Below are positions 27,758 to 37,223 of a stretch of DNA of 64,000 nucleotides, in pieces. The stretch is from Pseudomonas putida (GTDB taxonomy: Bacteria; Pseudomonadota; Gammaproteobacteria; Pseudomonadales; Pseudomonadaceae), in contig CP124529.1 of assembly GCA_029953615.1 (NCBI GenBank), positions 5,048,494-5,112,493 on the forward strand, written 5' to 3'. A program made the translations under genes and the position numbers. The first letter of the stretch is position 1; every line of letters starts with the position of its first letter. Under the pieces are notes generated by a model. That model saw only the letters and a list, made by a program, of their open reading frames with translations. It was not told the origin of the DNA and did no database searches.

Positions 27758-28528
27758 TCACTGGGCCAACCAGCCACCATCGACGTTCCAGGCGGCACCG
27801 CGAACCTGGCTACCGGCCTCGCTGCACAGGAATAGTACCAGTTCACCCAAGTGTTCGGGGGTGACGAAGGCCAGCGATGGCTGTTTTTCTGCCAGCAGAT
27901 CGTGCTGTGCTTGCAGTGGATCGCCACCGTTGGCAGCACGATCGTCGATCTGCTTCTGCACCAGCGGGGTCAGCACCCAGCCAGGGCAGATGGCATTGCA
28001 GGTAACGTTGCTGGTGGCGGTTTCCAGGCCTACCACCTTGGTCAGGCCGACCACGCCGTGCTTGGCCGCCACATAGGCCGCCTTGCCGGTGGAGCCGACC
28101 AGGCCATGCACCGAGGCGATGTTGATGATGCGCCCCCAGTTGCGCGTGCGCATGCCGGGCAGGGCCAGGCGCGTACCGTGGAACACGGCCGACAGGTTTA
28201 GGGCGATGATCTTGTCCCAGCTTTCCAGCGGAAACTGCTCCACCGGCGCCACGTGCTGGATACCGGCGTTGTTGACCAGGATGTCGACGCCGCCGAACTC
28301 GCGTGCGGCCAGGGCGAACAGCGCTTCGATCTGGCTCACGTCCGACAGGTCGGCCGGGTGATGGATTGCCTTCACCCCGTGCCGGGCGATCTCGGCCAGC
28401 GCCGGGGACGGGTCGCCAAAGCCGTTGAGCACGATGTTGGCGCCTGCACGGGCCAGCACCTGGGCAATGCCCAGGCCGATGCCGCTGGTGGAACCGGTGA
28501 CCAGTGCGGTCTTGCCTTTTAGGGTCAT
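27758..28528 (-). CDS. 3-hydroxybutyrate dehydrogenase
   Basis: A 256-residue short-chain dehydrogenase. NAD-binding [12 protein letters not shown] (residue 11), [12 protein letters not shown], the Ser of SVHGLVGS and the catalytic Y-x3-K in YVAAKHG (about 155) are present; the pattern [26 protein letters not shown] is typical of PHB-type D-3-hydroxybutyrate dehydrogenases. It oxidises 3-hydroxybutyrate to acetoacetate with NAD+. It follows the permease gene by 10 nt, so the two form an operon activated by the upstream sigma-54 regulator. Confidence 0.92.
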   Translation of the reverse strand: MTLKGKTALVTGSTSGIGLGIAQVLARAGANIVLNGFGDPSPALAEIARHGVKAIHHPADLSDVSQIEALFALAAREFGGVDILVNNAGIQHVAPVEQFPLESWDKIIALNLSAVFHGTRLALPGMRTRNWGRIINIASVHGLVGSTGKAAYVAAKHGVVGLTKVVGLETATSNVTCNAICPGWVLTPLVQKQIDDRAANGGDPLQAQHDLLAEKQPSLAFVTPEHLGELVLFLCSEAGSQVRGAAWNVDGGWLAQ

Positions 28529-28538
28529 GCAAAGCTCC

Positions 28539-29930
28539 TTAGACGATGCCCGTGGCGTAGAACGTGGCGATGACCACGAACACCGCCAGGGTCTTGATCA
28601 GGGTAATACCGAAAATGTCCTTGTAGGCCTCACGGTGGGTCAGCCCGGTCACGGCCAGCAGGGTGATGACTGCACCGTTGTGCGGCAGCGTGTCCATGCC
28701 ACCACTGGCCATGGCGGCCACCCGATGCAGCACTTCGAGCGGGATGTTGGCGGCATTGGCGGCGGCGATGAAACTGTCGCCCATGGCCGCCAGGGCGATG
28801 CTCATGCCGCCCGAGGCAGAGCCGGTGATACCGGCCAGCAAGGTCACGGTGATGGCTTCGTTGACTAGCGGGTTGGGGATGCCGCGCAGGGCGTCGGCCA
28901 GTACCAGGAAGCCCGGCAGCGAGGCGATTACCGCGCCAAAACCGTATTCCGAGGCGGTGTTCATGGCCGCCAGCAAGGCACCGCCCACGGCGCTCTTGGT
29001 GCCTTCGGCCAGGCGGGCACGGATGGCGCCGAAGGCACACACCAGCACCATCAGGATGCCCACCAGCAACGCCGCCTGCACCGCCCAGATGGCTGTGAGC
29101 TTGGCCACATCGCTTTGCACCGGCGCGCTCATGCCGGGCAATTGCAGGCTGTGGCTGGGGCCGTACCACTGCGGAATCCATTGGGTGAACAGCAGGTTCA
29201 TCACCCCGACCAGCAGCAGCGGCGACAGAGCCAGCCAGGGGTTGGGCAGGGCCAGGTCGGCAGCGGTTTCCGGTTCGTTGCGCAAGTCGCTGCCGTAGCC
29301 TTCACCGGCGCGCTGGGCCTTGTTGCGCTGGCGCTGCAGGTAGGCCATGCCGGCGCAGAATACGAACAGCGTGCCGATCAGGCCCAGCCAGGGTGCGGCC
29401 CAGGCGGTGGTGTTGAAGAAGGTGCTGGGGATGATGTTCTGGATCTGCGGGGTGCCGGGCAGGGCGTCCATGGTGAACGAGAACGCGCCCAAGGCAATGG
29501 TTGCCGGGATCAGGCGCTTGGGGATGTTGCTCTGGCGGAACATTTCGGCGGCAAACGGGTACACCGCGAAAACCACCACGAACAGCGACACGCCGCCGTA
29601 GGTGAGCAGGGCGCAGACCAGCACGATCACCAGCATCGCCTGGCGGGTGCCGAGCACACGGATGGCGGCGGCAACGATCGAGCGCGAGAAGCCGGACAGC
29701 TCGATGAGCTTGCCGAACACGGCGCCCAGCAGGAACACCGGGAAGTAGAGCTTGATGAAGCCGACCATTTTCTCCATGAACACCCCGGTGAATGCGGGGG
29801 CCACGGCGGACGGGTCGGTGAGCAGGACGGCGCCGAGGGCGGCGATGGGGGCGAAAAGGATTACGCTGTAGCCGCGATAGGCAGCCAGCATCAGCAGGGC
29901 CAGCGCGGCAAGGGCGATGAGCACGGTCAT
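28539..29930 (-). CDS. GntP family permease (probable 3-hydroxybutyrate transporter)
   Basis: A 463-residue transporter with about 12 hydrophobic helices and the GntP-type segments TYGGVSLFVVVFAVYPFA and TGSASGGMSIALAAMG. The start MTVLIALAALALL at 29930 is supported by GGAG about 10 nt upstream and by the signal-like first helix; the frame is open further upstream without a site. With bdhA 10 nt downstream and an HbcR-like activator upstream, it most likely takes up 3-hydroxybutyrate, as the equivalent Pseudomonas aeruginosa gene is thought to do. Confidence 0.87.
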   Translation of the reverse strand: MTVLIALAALALLMLAAYRGYSVILFAPIAALGAVLLTDPSAVAPAFTGVFMEKMVGFIKLYFPVFLLGAVFGKLIELSGFSRSIVAAAIRVLGTRQAMLVIVLVCALLTYGGVSLFVVVFAVYPFAAEMFRQSNIPKRLIPATIALGAFSFTMDALPGTPQIQNIIPSTFFNTTAWAAPWLGLIGTLFVFCAGMAYLQRQRNKAQRAGEGYGSDLRNEPETAADLALPNPWLALSPLLLVGVMNLLFTQWIPQWYGPSHSLQLPGMSAPVQSDVAKLTAIWAVQAALLVGILMVLVCAFGAIRARLAEGTKSAVGGALLAAMNTASEYGFGAVIASLPGFLVLADALRGIPNPLVNEAITVTLLAGITGSASGGMSIALAAMGDSFIAAANAANIPLEVLHRVAAMASGGMDTLPHNGAVITLLAVTGLTHREAYKDIFGITLIKTLAVFVVIATFYATGIV

Positions 29931-29982
29931 CGGGGTGGGTCTCCTGGGGTGAGTCTTGTTTTTATCGGTGAGCAGGAGATAG

Positions 29983-29998
29983 CGGAAAATCGTGCCAA
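29983..29998 (-). promoter_or_regulatory. Possible sigma-54 promoter of permease-bdhA operon
   Basis: On the minus strand TTGGCACG ends a near-perfect -24 element, followed by ATTTTCCGCT. The -12 GC lies 11 rather than 10 nt after the GG, so the match is imperfect. A sigma-54 activator gene and tandem palindromes lie directly upstream, which is why I report it. Confidence 0.4.
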
Positions 29999-30074
29999 AC
30001 ACTAACTAATTGATTTTTATGATTTATTTTCTTGTTATTGAAAATGTTGTCTACATTTTGAGACTGTAGGGGGC

Positions 30075-30171
30075 TGCTTTGCAGCCCATCGCCGGCAAGC
30101 CAGCTCCCACAGGATTACCCATAAGTCTGAAATCGGCGCATAACCTTGTGGGAGCTGGCTTGCCGGCGATC
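30075..30171. repeat. REP pair, GTGGGAGCTGGCTTGCCGGC family
   Basis: Inverted copies of ATCGCCGGCAAGCCAGCTCCCACA around a linker with CATAAGTCTGAAATCGGCGC. It lies between the putative activator sites and the promoter of the permease operon. Confidence 0.85.
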
Positions 30172-30192
30172 GAGGGCGAAGTCCTCGCAGCA

Positions 30193-30228
30193 ATCTCAAA
30201 TTAGAAACATCAGTCTCCAATTGGAGAC
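30193..30228. promoter_or_regulatory. Tandem palindromes, probable enhancer sites for the sigma-54 activator
   Basis: A perfect 16-bp palindrome GTCTCCAATTGGAGAC at 30213-30228 and a second copy ATCTCAAATTAGAAAC at 30193-30208 (12 of 16 identical). Their centres are 20 bp apart, two helical turns. They overlap the 3' end of the activator gene and lie about 200 bp upstream of the -24-like element, the usual position for an upstream activating sequence. Binding by the HbcR-like protein is inferred. Confidence 0.6.
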
Positions 30229-31610
30229 GAAAGCCCCAGCGCCACCATCTTCTTGTACAAGGTCGATCGCCCCAATCCCAATGCCTGCGCGGCCTGCGGC
30301 ACATTTCCCTCATGCTCGGCCAATGCCCCGGCAATCAACTTGCGCTCGAACTCAGCGCAGGCTTCGCGGTAGCTCTGCCGCACTGGCGCAGCCGCCACCG
30401 GGCTCAACGGCCCCAATGCCGCGCGCAAATCCGCCACCCCCAGCCGCGGCTGATCCGCCAGCAGCGTGGCCCGCTCCAGCACATTGCGCAGCTCGCGGAT
30501 GTTCCCCGGCCATGCATGCCGCGCCAGTAACTGCTGCGCTTCGGCCTCCATCTCGTACTGGCTGCCCAGTTCGCCGAGGATGGCCTCGCACAGCGCCGGC
30601 AGGTCCTCCAGCCGTTGCCGCAGTGGCGGCACCTCGATCGGCAGCACATTCAGCCGGTAATACAGGTCGGCGCGGAATGCCCCGCGGGCGATGGCGGCCG
30701 GCAGGTCGATGGAAGTGGCGGCAATGATGCGCACATCACTGCGCAGCATCTGGTTCGAGCCTACCGGCTCGTATTCCTTCTCCTGCAACACCCGCAGCAG
30801 CTTGCTCTGCAGGGCCAGCGGCATATCGCCAATCTCGTCGAGGAACAGCGTGCCGCCTTCGGCCAGTTGCAGCTTGCCGCTGCGGCCCTTGCGGTCAGCC
30901 CCGGTAAAGGCGCCGGGGGCGGTGCCGAAGAACTCGGCTTCCAGCAGTGTCTCGGGGATTGCCGCACTGTTGATGCTGACAAACGCCTTGTGCGCCCGCG
31001 CCGAGGTCGCATGGATGGCATGGGCCAGCAGTTCCTTGCCGGTGCCGGTTTCACCCAGCAGCAACACCGGCGAATCACTGCTCGCGCCACGCCGGGCGCG
31101 GCGCTTGGCCTCCAGGCTGGCGGTGCTGCTGCCGACGAACTGGGCGAAGCTGTACCTGGCCTGGCGGGCACGCAGTTGCGAGCGGGTCGAGGCCAGCTCC
31201 TGCTGCATGCTGGAGTAGCGTTTAAGCAGCGGCGATAGGCTGCGCAACTCATCGAACAGGGCAAAGCCGATGGCGCCGATCAGCGCGCCCTGGTCGTCGT
31301 GGATGGGCAGGCGCATTACTACCAGCGGCTCGTTCGGGGTGTCGAGCATGTCCAGCAGGATCGGCCGGCCATTGCTCACCACCTCGCGCATCAGGCTGCC
31401 CGGGATCACCGCTTCGCAGGGTTGGCCGATGGCACTGGCGGCGTCGGCCAGGCCAAAGCGCCTGGCGTAACGTTCGTTCATCCAGACGATGCGCGCCTGG
31501 CGGTCGACAATCACCGTGCCTTCGCTGGACTGCTCGATGATCTCGAACAGCGAGCGGATCGCCAGTTGCCGCACCTGGGGGTAGTCCTTGAGGCTGTCGC
31601 TGTCGTGCAT
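30210..31610 (-). CDS. Sigma-54-dependent transcriptional activator (HbcR-like)
   Basis: A 466-residue enhancer-binding protein. N-terminal PAS sensor domain (about 20-120, EGTVIVDRQARIVWMNERYA), AAA+ domain with Walker A GETGTGKE and the sigma-54 contact loop GAFTGA, and a C-terminal Fis-type HTH (VPQAAQALGLGRSTLYKKM). I start it at 31610 (MHDSDSLKDY); an ATG at 31628 is possible. The gene order activator-GntP permease-bdhA equals the Pseudomonas 3-hydroxybutyrate locus controlled by HbcR, so it probably senses 3-hydroxybutyrate through its PAS domain. Confidence 0.88.
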   Translation of the reverse strand: MHDSDSLKDYPQVRQLAIRSLFEIIEQSSEGTVIVDRQARIVWMNERYARRFGLADAASAIGQPCEAVIPGSLMREVVSNGRPILLDMLDTPNEPLVVMRLPIHDDQGALIGAIGFALFDELRSLSPLLKRYSSMQQELASTRSQLRARQARYSFAQFVGSSTASLEAKRRARRGASSDSPVLLLGETGTGKELLAHAIHATSARAHKAFVSINSAAIPETLLEAEFFGTAPGAFTGADRKGRSGKLQLAEGGTLFLDEIGDMPLALQSKLLRVLQEKEYEPVGSNQMLRSDVRIIAATSIDLPAAIARGAFRADLYYRLNVLPIEVPPLRQRLEDLPALCEAILGELGSQYEMEAEAQQLLARHAWPGNIRELRNVLERATLLADQPRLGVADLRAALGPLSPVAAAPVRQSYREACAEFERKLIAGALAEHEGNVPQAAQALGLGRSTLYKKMVALGLSSPIGD

Positions 31611-31641
31611 GGGTAAATTCCAAATCATTAAAAACAGTGCC

Positions 31642-31734
31642 GGCCTCTTCGCGTGCTTGCCCGCTCCCACAGGTACCCCACAGTCCCCAGATTGGTGGTG
31701 AGCCTGTGGGAGCGGGCAAGCCCGCGAAGAGGCC
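31642..31734. repeat. REP pair
   Basis: Inverted CCTCTTCGCGTGCTTGCCCGC / GCGGGCAAGCCCGCGAAGAGG units, between yejE and the sigma-54 activator gene. Confidence 0.85.
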
Positions 31735-31746
31735 AGAGCTGAAAAC

Positions 31747-32763
31747 CTATCCCCTGGGGTCGAACGCCTCGCGCAATGCATCCCCGATAAACACCAGCAG
31801 CGACAGGATCACCGCCAGCGCAAAGAATGCAGTAAAGCCCAGCCAGGGTGCTTCAAGGTGCTGCTTGCCCTGGGTCACCAGCTCTCCCAGGGAGGCACTG
31901 CCAGCCGGCATGCCAAAACCGAGAAAATCCAGCGCAGTCAGGGTAGTGATCGCCCCGGTCAGCATGAACGGCACATAGGTCAGCGTGGCGTTCATCGCAT
32001 TGGGCAAGATGTGTCGCAGCATCACCTGGGTGTCTGGCAGGCCCAGCGCCCGGGCGGCCTTCACGTACTCCAGGTTGCGGCCGCGCAGAAACTCCGCGCG
32101 CACCACGTCGACCAGGGTCAGCCAGGAGAACAGCGCCATGATCCCCAGCAGCCACCAGAAGTCCGGCTCGACGAAGCCGCTGAGGATGATCAGCAGGTAC
32201 AGCACCGGCAACCCCGACCACACCTCCAGCAGGCGCTGGCCGATCAGGTCGACCCAGCCCCCGTGGTAGCCTTGCAGGGCACCGGCTGCCACCCCGATCA
32301 GCACGCTGACCCCGGTCAGGGCGAAGGCGAACAGCAAGGATACCCGCGTGCCATACAGCACCCGGGCCAGCACGTCACGGCCCTGGTCGTCGGTACCCAG
32401 CCAGTTGCTGGCGCTTGGCGGGCTTGGGGTGGGTACTTGCAGGTCGTAGTTGGGGGTATCGGCGCTGAACGGGATGGGTGCGAACAGCATCCAGCCGCCT
32501 TGCTGTTCGATCAGCTGGCGTACATAGGCGCTGCGGTAGTCTGGCTGGAACGGCAGCTGGCCGCCGAACTGCTGCTCGGTGTAGCGCTTGAGCGCCGGCA
32601 CGTACAGGTCGCCCTTGTAGCTCAGCAGCAGCGGTTTGTCGTTGGCCACCAGTTCGGCACACAGGCTTAGCAGCAGGAGGGCTGCGAACAGCCACAGCGA
32701 AACCCAGCCGAGGCTGTTGCGGCGAAAGCGTTGCAGGCGGCGACGCGAGATCGGCGAAAGCAT
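31747..32763 (-). CDS. Peptide ABC transporter permease YejE-like
   Basis: A 338-residue DppC-type permease. The N-terminal TM helix (SLWLFAALLLLSLCAELVAN) is followed by a periplasmic insertion of about 110 residues typical of YejE, the sequence NWLGTDDQGRDVLARVLYG and five further helices; the EAA loop is EYVKAARALGLPDTQVMLRHILPN. Together with YejB and YejA it forms an importer for oligopeptides (microcin C in E. coli). The start ATG 32763 overlaps the yejB stop by 1 nt. The ATPase gene yejF is not encoded downstream of it in this window. Confidence 0.9.
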   Translation of the reverse strand: MLSPISRRRLQRFRRNSLGWVSLWLFAALLLLSLCAELVANDKPLLLSYKGDLYVPALKRYTEQQFGGQLPFQPDYRSAYVRQLIEQQGGWMLFAPIPFSADTPNYDLQVPTPSPPSASNWLGTDDQGRDVLARVLYGTRVSLLFAFALTGVSVLIGVAAGALQGYHGGWVDLIGQRLLEVWSGLPVLYLLIILSGFVEPDFWWLLGIMALFSWLTLVDVVRAEFLRGRNLEYVKAARALGLPDTQVMLRHILPNAMNATLTYVPFMLTGAITTLTALDFLGFGMPAGSASLGELVTQGKQHLEAPWLGFTAFFALAVILSLLVFIGDALREAFDPRG

Positions 32764-33821
32764 CAGTGTGCCCTCGCATCGAAGTCGATACGCGGGTCGA
32801 GCAGGGTATACGACAGGTCACCGATCAGGCGGATCAGCAGGCCCGCCAGGGTGAAGATGAACAGCGTGCCGAATACCACCGGGTAATCCCGCGACACGGC
32901 CGCTTCGTAACTCATGCGGCCCAGGCCATCGAGCGAGAAGATCACCTCGATCAGCAACGAGCCGGCAAAGAACACCGTGATCAGCGCCTGCGGCAACCCC
33001 GCCACCACCAGCAGCATGGCATTGCGCAGCACGTGGCCATACAGCACCCGATGCTCGCTCAGGCCCTTGGCGCGGGCGGTAACCACGTATTGCCGGGAAA
33101 TCTCGTCGAGGAAGGCGTTCCTGGTCAGCAGTGTCAGGGTGGCGAAGCCGCCGATCACCAGGGCACCGACCGGCAGCACCAGGTGCCAGAAGTAGTCGGC
33201 GACCTTGCCCAACAGGCTGAGCTCGTCGAAGTTGTCCGATACCAGGCCACGCACCGGGAACCAGTTGAGCGAGGTGCCGCCGGCGAACAGCACGATCAGC
33301 AACAGGGCGAACAGGAACGAAGGCAGGGCATAGCCGACCACGATCAGTGCACTGCTCCAGGCATCGAAGCGGCTGCCATGGCGCACCGCCTTGCGGATGC
33401 CCAGCGGGATCGACACCAGGTAGGTGATCAGCGTGGCCCAAAAGCCCAGCGACAGGGTTACCGGCAACTTGTCGAGGATCAGGTCGGTGACCTTGGCGCC
33501 ACGGAAGAAGCTGTTGCCGAAATCCAGCCGGGCGTACTGGCCCAGCATCAACCACAGGCGCTCGGGGGCGGACTTGTCGAAGCCATACTGGCGCTTGATC
33601 TCCTCGATCAGTTTCGGGTCCAGGCCACGGGTAGCCCGTGACTCGCCGTGCACCACCTCGGCCCGGGCACCGGGCGCGCCACCGCCAATGCCTTGCAGGC
33701 GTGCCACCGCCTGCTCCACCGGGCCACCCGGTGCGGCCTGGACGATGGCGAAGTTGACCAGCAGTATCGCCAGCAAGGTCGGGATGATCAGCAGCAGTCG
33801 GCGCAGGATATAGGCGGTCAT
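32763..33821 (-). CDS. Peptide ABC transporter permease YejB-like
   Basis: A 352-residue DppB-type permease starting [20 protein letters not shown] YejB-specific extra loop (about residues 45-85, [20 protein letters not shown]) precedes the conserved [24 protein letters not shown], and the EAA motif is [24 protein letters not shown]. Start 33821 overlaps the yejA stop by 4 nt (ATGA), so the genes are translationally coupled. Confidence 0.9.
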   Translation of the reverse strand: MTAYILRRLLLIIPTLLAILLVNFAIVQAAPGGPVEQAVARLQGIGGGAPGARAEVVHGESRATRGLDPKLIEEIKRQYGFDKSAPERLWLMLGQYARLDFGNSFFRGAKVTDLILDKLPVTLSLGFWATLITYLVSIPLGIRKAVRHGSRFDAWSSALIVVGYALPSFLFALLLIVLFAGGTSLNWFPVRGLVSDNFDELSLLGKVADYFWHLVLPVGALVIGGFATLTLLTRNAFLDEISRQYVVTARAKGLSEHRVLYGHVLRNAMLLVVAGLPQALITVFFAGSLLIEVIFSLDGLGRMSYEAAVSRDYPVVFGTLFIFTLAGLLIRLIGDLSYTLLDPRIDFDARAH

Positions 33822-35629
33822 GGCGAGGATTTCCGGCGTTCGGCCATTTGCGCGTTGCTCAGCGCGGCAGGGCTGACTTCCCACCAGGTGTCCAGGCCTT
33901 CGTCATAGGCCGCCTGCACCTTGGGCACGCCGAAGCGGTTCCACCAGACGGTGGAACTGCCTGGCGGGTAGTAGTTGGGGATCCAGTAGTAGCTCCATTG
34001 CAGTACCCGGTCCAGGGCATGGGCGTGGTGCAGCATGTCGGCCTGGCTGTCGGCGCGTACCAGGCCGTCGATCAGGCGGTCCACGGCCGGGTCTTGCAAA
34101 ACCATCAGGTTGTTCGACCCGGGGTCATGCGCCGCGGCCGAACCAAAGTAGTTGTACAGCTCGGCGCCGGGCGACAGGGTGACCGGATAGCCGGTGACGA
34201 TCATGTCGTAGTCACGTGCCATCAGGCGATTGACGTACTGGGCCGAGTCGACGTTGCGGATGTCCAGGGTCACGCCAATCTGTGCCAGGTTGCGCTTCCA
34301 CGGCAGCAGCAGGCGTTCCATGCCTGCCTGGCCATTGAGGAAGGTGAACGCCAGCGGCGTGCCCTGGCTGTTCACCAGGCGGTCGCCCTCGGGGCGCCAG
34401 CCGGCTTGCTCGAGCAGCGCCAGTGCCTGCAGCTGTTGCTTGCGGATGATCCCCGAGCCATCGGTGACCGGAGCGGTGAACACGGTGCTGAAGACTTCAT
34501 CCGGTACCTGGCCGCGCAACGGTTCGAGCAGCTTCAACTCGCCGGCATCCGGCAGTTGGCGGGCGGCCAGCGGGGTATTGGAGAATACGCTCTGCTGGCG
34601 GATGTACATGTTGCGCATCATCTGCCGGTTGCTCCACTCGTAGTCCCACAGCAGGCCCAGCGCCTGGCGCACGCGGCGGTCCTTGAACTGCGGCCGGTCT
34701 AGGTTGAACACGAAGCCCTGGGCCACCTGCGGTTTGGCCGGGCCCAGGTGGGCGCGCTGCAGGCGCCCGTCGTCCAGTGATGCGCCGTTGTAGCCCAGGG
34801 TGTAGGCAGTGGCGGAGAACTCGCGGTTGTAGTCGTAACCGCCGCCCTTGAGCACCTGCCGCGCCACTTCGGTATCACCGAAGTATTCGATGCGCAGTTT
34901 GGCGAAATTGTAGCGGCCACGACTGACCGGCAGGTCGCGCGCCCACCAGTTGGGGTCGCGCTCGAAGGTGATGCTGCGGCCGTTGTCGATGTGCCCGATA
35001 CGGTACGGCCCGCTGCCGACCGGCTTGTCGAAGCCGGCGCCGTTGGCAAAGTCGCGCTGCTGCCAGTCGTGCTCGGGCAGTACCGGCAGGCTGGCGATGT
35101 CCAGCGGCAGGGTGCGGCCGTGGTCGGGTTTGAAGTCGAAGCGCACGCTGTGCGGGCTTTCCACGATAACAGCGGCAACATCCGCGAACTGGGTGCGGTA
35201 CTTGAGGCTGCCCTTGCTCATCAGCAGCTCGAAGGTAAAGCGTACGTCCTCGGCGCGCACCGGCTTGCCATCGGCGAAAGTGGCGCGCGGGTCGATCTCG
35301 AAACGCAGCCAGGCATCCTCCGGGCCGCGCTCCATGCGCCGGGCGATCAGGCCGTAGACGGTGTAGGGTTCGTCGAATGAGCGCACGGCAAGCGGCGCGT
35401 ACAGCAGGCCATCGACTTCACTGACGCCGATGCCTTTGTCGATGTAGGGCAGGATATGGTCGAACTGGCCGATCTCGATGGCCGAGCGGCGCAGGATGCC
35501 GCCCTTGGGGGCGTCGGGGTTGACGTAGTCGAAGTGCTGGAAAGTGGTGGTGTAGCGGGGGGCTTCGCCGTAGACGGTGAGGGCGTGGGTGGGGGCGGCC
35601 TGGGCCATCAAGCTCATGCACGCAAACAC
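33818..35629 (-). CDS. Extracellular solute-binding protein YejA-like
   Basis: A SBP_bac_5-type peptide-binding protein of about 600 residues (GVNDAPKGG-like [44 protein letters not shown]). The signal peptide is unusual: the hydrophobic run ([16 protein letters not shown]) is immediately preceded by a REP element at 35645, so the start codon is uncertain. Options are GTG 35629, ATG 35617 (which would leave a truncated signal) or ATG 35743-35746, which would read the REP as an n-region (RARPLPQ). I give GTG 35629 as a compromise. It delivers peptides to YejB/YejE. Confidence 0.82.
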   Translation of the reverse strand: MFACMSLMAQAAPTHALTVYGEAPRYTTTFQHFDYVNPDAPKGGILRRSAIEIGQFDHILPYIDKGIGVSEVDGLLYAPLAVRSFDEPYTVYGLIARRMERGPEDAWLRFEIDPRATFADGKPVRAEDVRFTFELLMSKGSLKYRTQFADVAAVIVESPHSVRFDFKPDHGRTLPLDIASLPVLPEHDWQQRDFANGAGFDKPVGSGPYRIGHIDNGRSITFERDPNWWARDLPVSRGRYNFAKLRIEYFGDTEVARQVLKGGGYDYNREFSATAYTLGYNGASLDDGRLQRAHLGPAKPQVAQGFVFNLDRPQFKDRRVRQALGLLWDYEWSNRQMMRNMYIRQQSVFSNTPLAARQLPDAGELKLLEPLRGQVPDEVFSTVFTAPVTDGSGIIRKQQLQALALLEQAGWRPEGDRLVNSQGTPLAFTFLNGQAGMERLLLPWKRNLAQIGVTLDIRNVDSAQYVNRLMARDYDMIVTGYPVTLSPGAELYNYFGSAAAHDPGSNNLMVLQDPAVDRLIDGLVRADSQADMLHHAHALDRVLQWSYYWIPNYYPPGSSTVWWNRFGVPKVQAAYDEGLDTWWEVSPAALSNAQMAERRKSSP

Positions 35630-35644
35630 AAGCCCCCAAAGTAC

Positions 35645-35733
35645 TTGTGGGAGCGGGCGTGCCCGCGAATGCGTCAGACCAGACAATGGGGTTGCCTGAT
35701 CTGGCCTATTCGCGGGCACGCCCGCTCCCACAA
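35645..35733. repeat. REP pair abutting the yejA start
   Basis: Inverted GTGGGAGCGGGCGTGCCCGCGAA units. The left unit lies within about 16 bp of the candidate start of the yejA-like gene and inside its upstream open frame. Confidence 0.85.
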
Positions 35734-35758
35734 GGGATCTCATCACCTGAAAGGTGAC

Positions 35759-36040
35759 TTAGTCCTGGCGGCTGGTCACTTCCAGCAGGTGGTAGCCGAA
35801 CTGGGTCTTCACCGGGCCTTGCACGGTGTTGATCGGGGCGCTGAACACCACGGTGTCGAACTCCTTGACCATCTGGCCCGGGCCGAACGAGCCCAGGTCA
35901 CCGCCCTGGCGGCTGGACGGGCAGGTGGAGTTGGCTTTGGCGATTTCAGCGAAGTCGGCGCCTGCTTCGATCTGGGCTTTCAGTTCGTTGCATTTATCTT
36001 CGCTGCTGACCAGGATGTGGCGGGCGGTTGCACGGGCCAT
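35759..36040 (-). CDS. Peptidylprolyl isomerase, single-domain parvulin (second copy)
   Basis: A 93-residue PpiC-like protein, MARATARHILVSSEDKC..., with NSTCPSSRQGGDLGSFGPG and the terminal FGYHLLEV. It keeps the same core as the parvulin at 24647 but is more acidic. No signal peptide, so cytosolic. Upstream on the same strand is the DAHP synthase gene, with an 80-nt gap. Confidence 0.9.
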   Translation of the reverse strand: MARATARHILVSSEDKCNELKAQIEAGADFAEIAKANSTCPSSRQGGDLGSFGPGQMVKEFDTVVFSAPINTVQGPVKTQFGYHLLEVTSRQD

Positions 36041-36119
36041 GGGTACTGCTCCTTGGGGTAAAAAGGCAAGCCTAGCGCACTTGTCCGGGGTATGTCTCGC
36101 CAGGCTTGCAAGCCGCTGC

Positions 36120-37175
36120 CTACAGTTTTTGTGCCGCCTCGCGCAACAGGGTTTCGGTCGAGGCCCAGCCCAGGCAGCCGTCGGTGATCGACACGCCGTA
36201 CTTCAGCGCGCCCTTGCCCAGCGCCTGGCAGCCGTCGAACAAGTGCCCTTCGACCATTACGCCGACGATCGAACGGTCGCCGGCCAGGCGCTGCTCCAGC
36301 ACATCGTTGAATACCGCCGGCTGGCGCGCCGGGTCCTTGCCGCTGTTGGCATGGCTGCAGTCGACCATGATCCGCGCCTGCAACCCCGCCTTGGCCAGCG
36401 CCTGGCGGGCCATGGCGATGCTGTCGGCGTCAAAGTTCGGGCCCTTGTGGCCACCACGCAGTACCAGGTGGGTGTCCGGGTTGCCCAAGGTCTCGATGAT
36501 GGCCGGGTAGCCCTGCGCATCCATGCCGAAGTGGCGGTGCGGGTGGGCGGCGCTGCGCATGGCGTCGCTGGCGATGGCGACGCCGCCGTCGGTGCCGTTC
36601 TTGAAGCCGACCGGCAACTCCAGGCCACTGACCATTTCGCGGTGGATCTGCGATTCGGTGGTGCGCGCGCCAATCGCGGCCCAGGCCAAAAGGTCATCGA
36701 AGTAGCCGGCGGCCATGGGCTGCAGCAGTTCGGTGGCAACCGGCAGGCCGCGCTCGATCATGTTCAGCATCAGCCCGCGGGACAGGGCGATGCCGGCGTG
36801 CATATCGTCGCTGCCATCGAGGTGCGGGTCGTAGGCCAGGCCTTTCCAGCCGACCGTGGTGCGGGGTTTTTCGACGTAGGCGCGCATCACCAGCAGCAGC
36901 TTGTCGTCGACTTCGCGGCTGAGGGCGGCCAGGCGGTCGGCGTATTCCAGGGCCGAGCGCGGGTCGTGGATCGAGCACGGCCCAACGATCACCAGCAGGC
37001 GCTGGTCGCGGCCTTCGAGGATGTCGCGGATGGCCTGGCGGTGGGCATGGACTTGCTGGGTAAGTTCGCTGGACAGCGGCATTTGCTGCTTGAGCAGGTG
37101 CGGGCTGGGCAGGCGCTGGCTGACGGTGGTGTTGGCTGCTTGCGGCTGGGTCAGGGCGAGGCTGGAAGCTTGCAT
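36120..37175 (-). CDS. 3-deoxy-7-phosphoheptulonate (DAHP) synthase, class I AroA-I-alpha type
   Basis: A 351-residue enzyme of the AroF/AroG/AroH family: LLVIVGPCSIHDPRSALEYA, MRAYVEKPRTTVGWKGL, SGLELPVGFKNGTDGG, DCSHANSGKD and the final GVMVEGHLFDG. It condenses phosphoenolpyruvate with erythrose 4-phosphate, the first step of aromatic amino-acid synthesis. The paralogue type (Tyr-, Phe- or Trp-inhibited) cannot be read securely from the protein, but the tyrosine-rich leader ORF in front of it points to tyrosine control. It starts at 37175, 49 nt after that leader's stop. Confidence 0.92.
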   Translation of the reverse strand: MQASSLALTQPQAANTTVSQRLPSPHLLKQQMPLSSELTQQVHAHRQAIRDILEGRDQRLLVIVGPCSIHDPRSALEYADRLAALSREVDDKLLLVMRAYVEKPRTTVGWKGLAYDPHLDGSDDMHAGIALSRGLMLNMIERGLPVATELLQPMAAGYFDDLLAWAAIGARTTESQIHREMVSGLELPVGFKNGTDGGVAIASDAMRSAAHPHRHFGMDAQGYPAIIETLGNPDTHLVLRGGHKGPNFDADSIAMARQALAKAGLQARIMVDCSHANSGKDPARQPAVFNDVLEQRLAGDRSIVGVMVEGHLFDGCQALGKGALKYGVSITDGCLGWASTETLLREAAQKL

Positions 37176-37223
37176 GGCGTTTTTCCCTGGGCGGACAGCG
37201 GGTTCTGGCCCGCTTGGTCGGCC

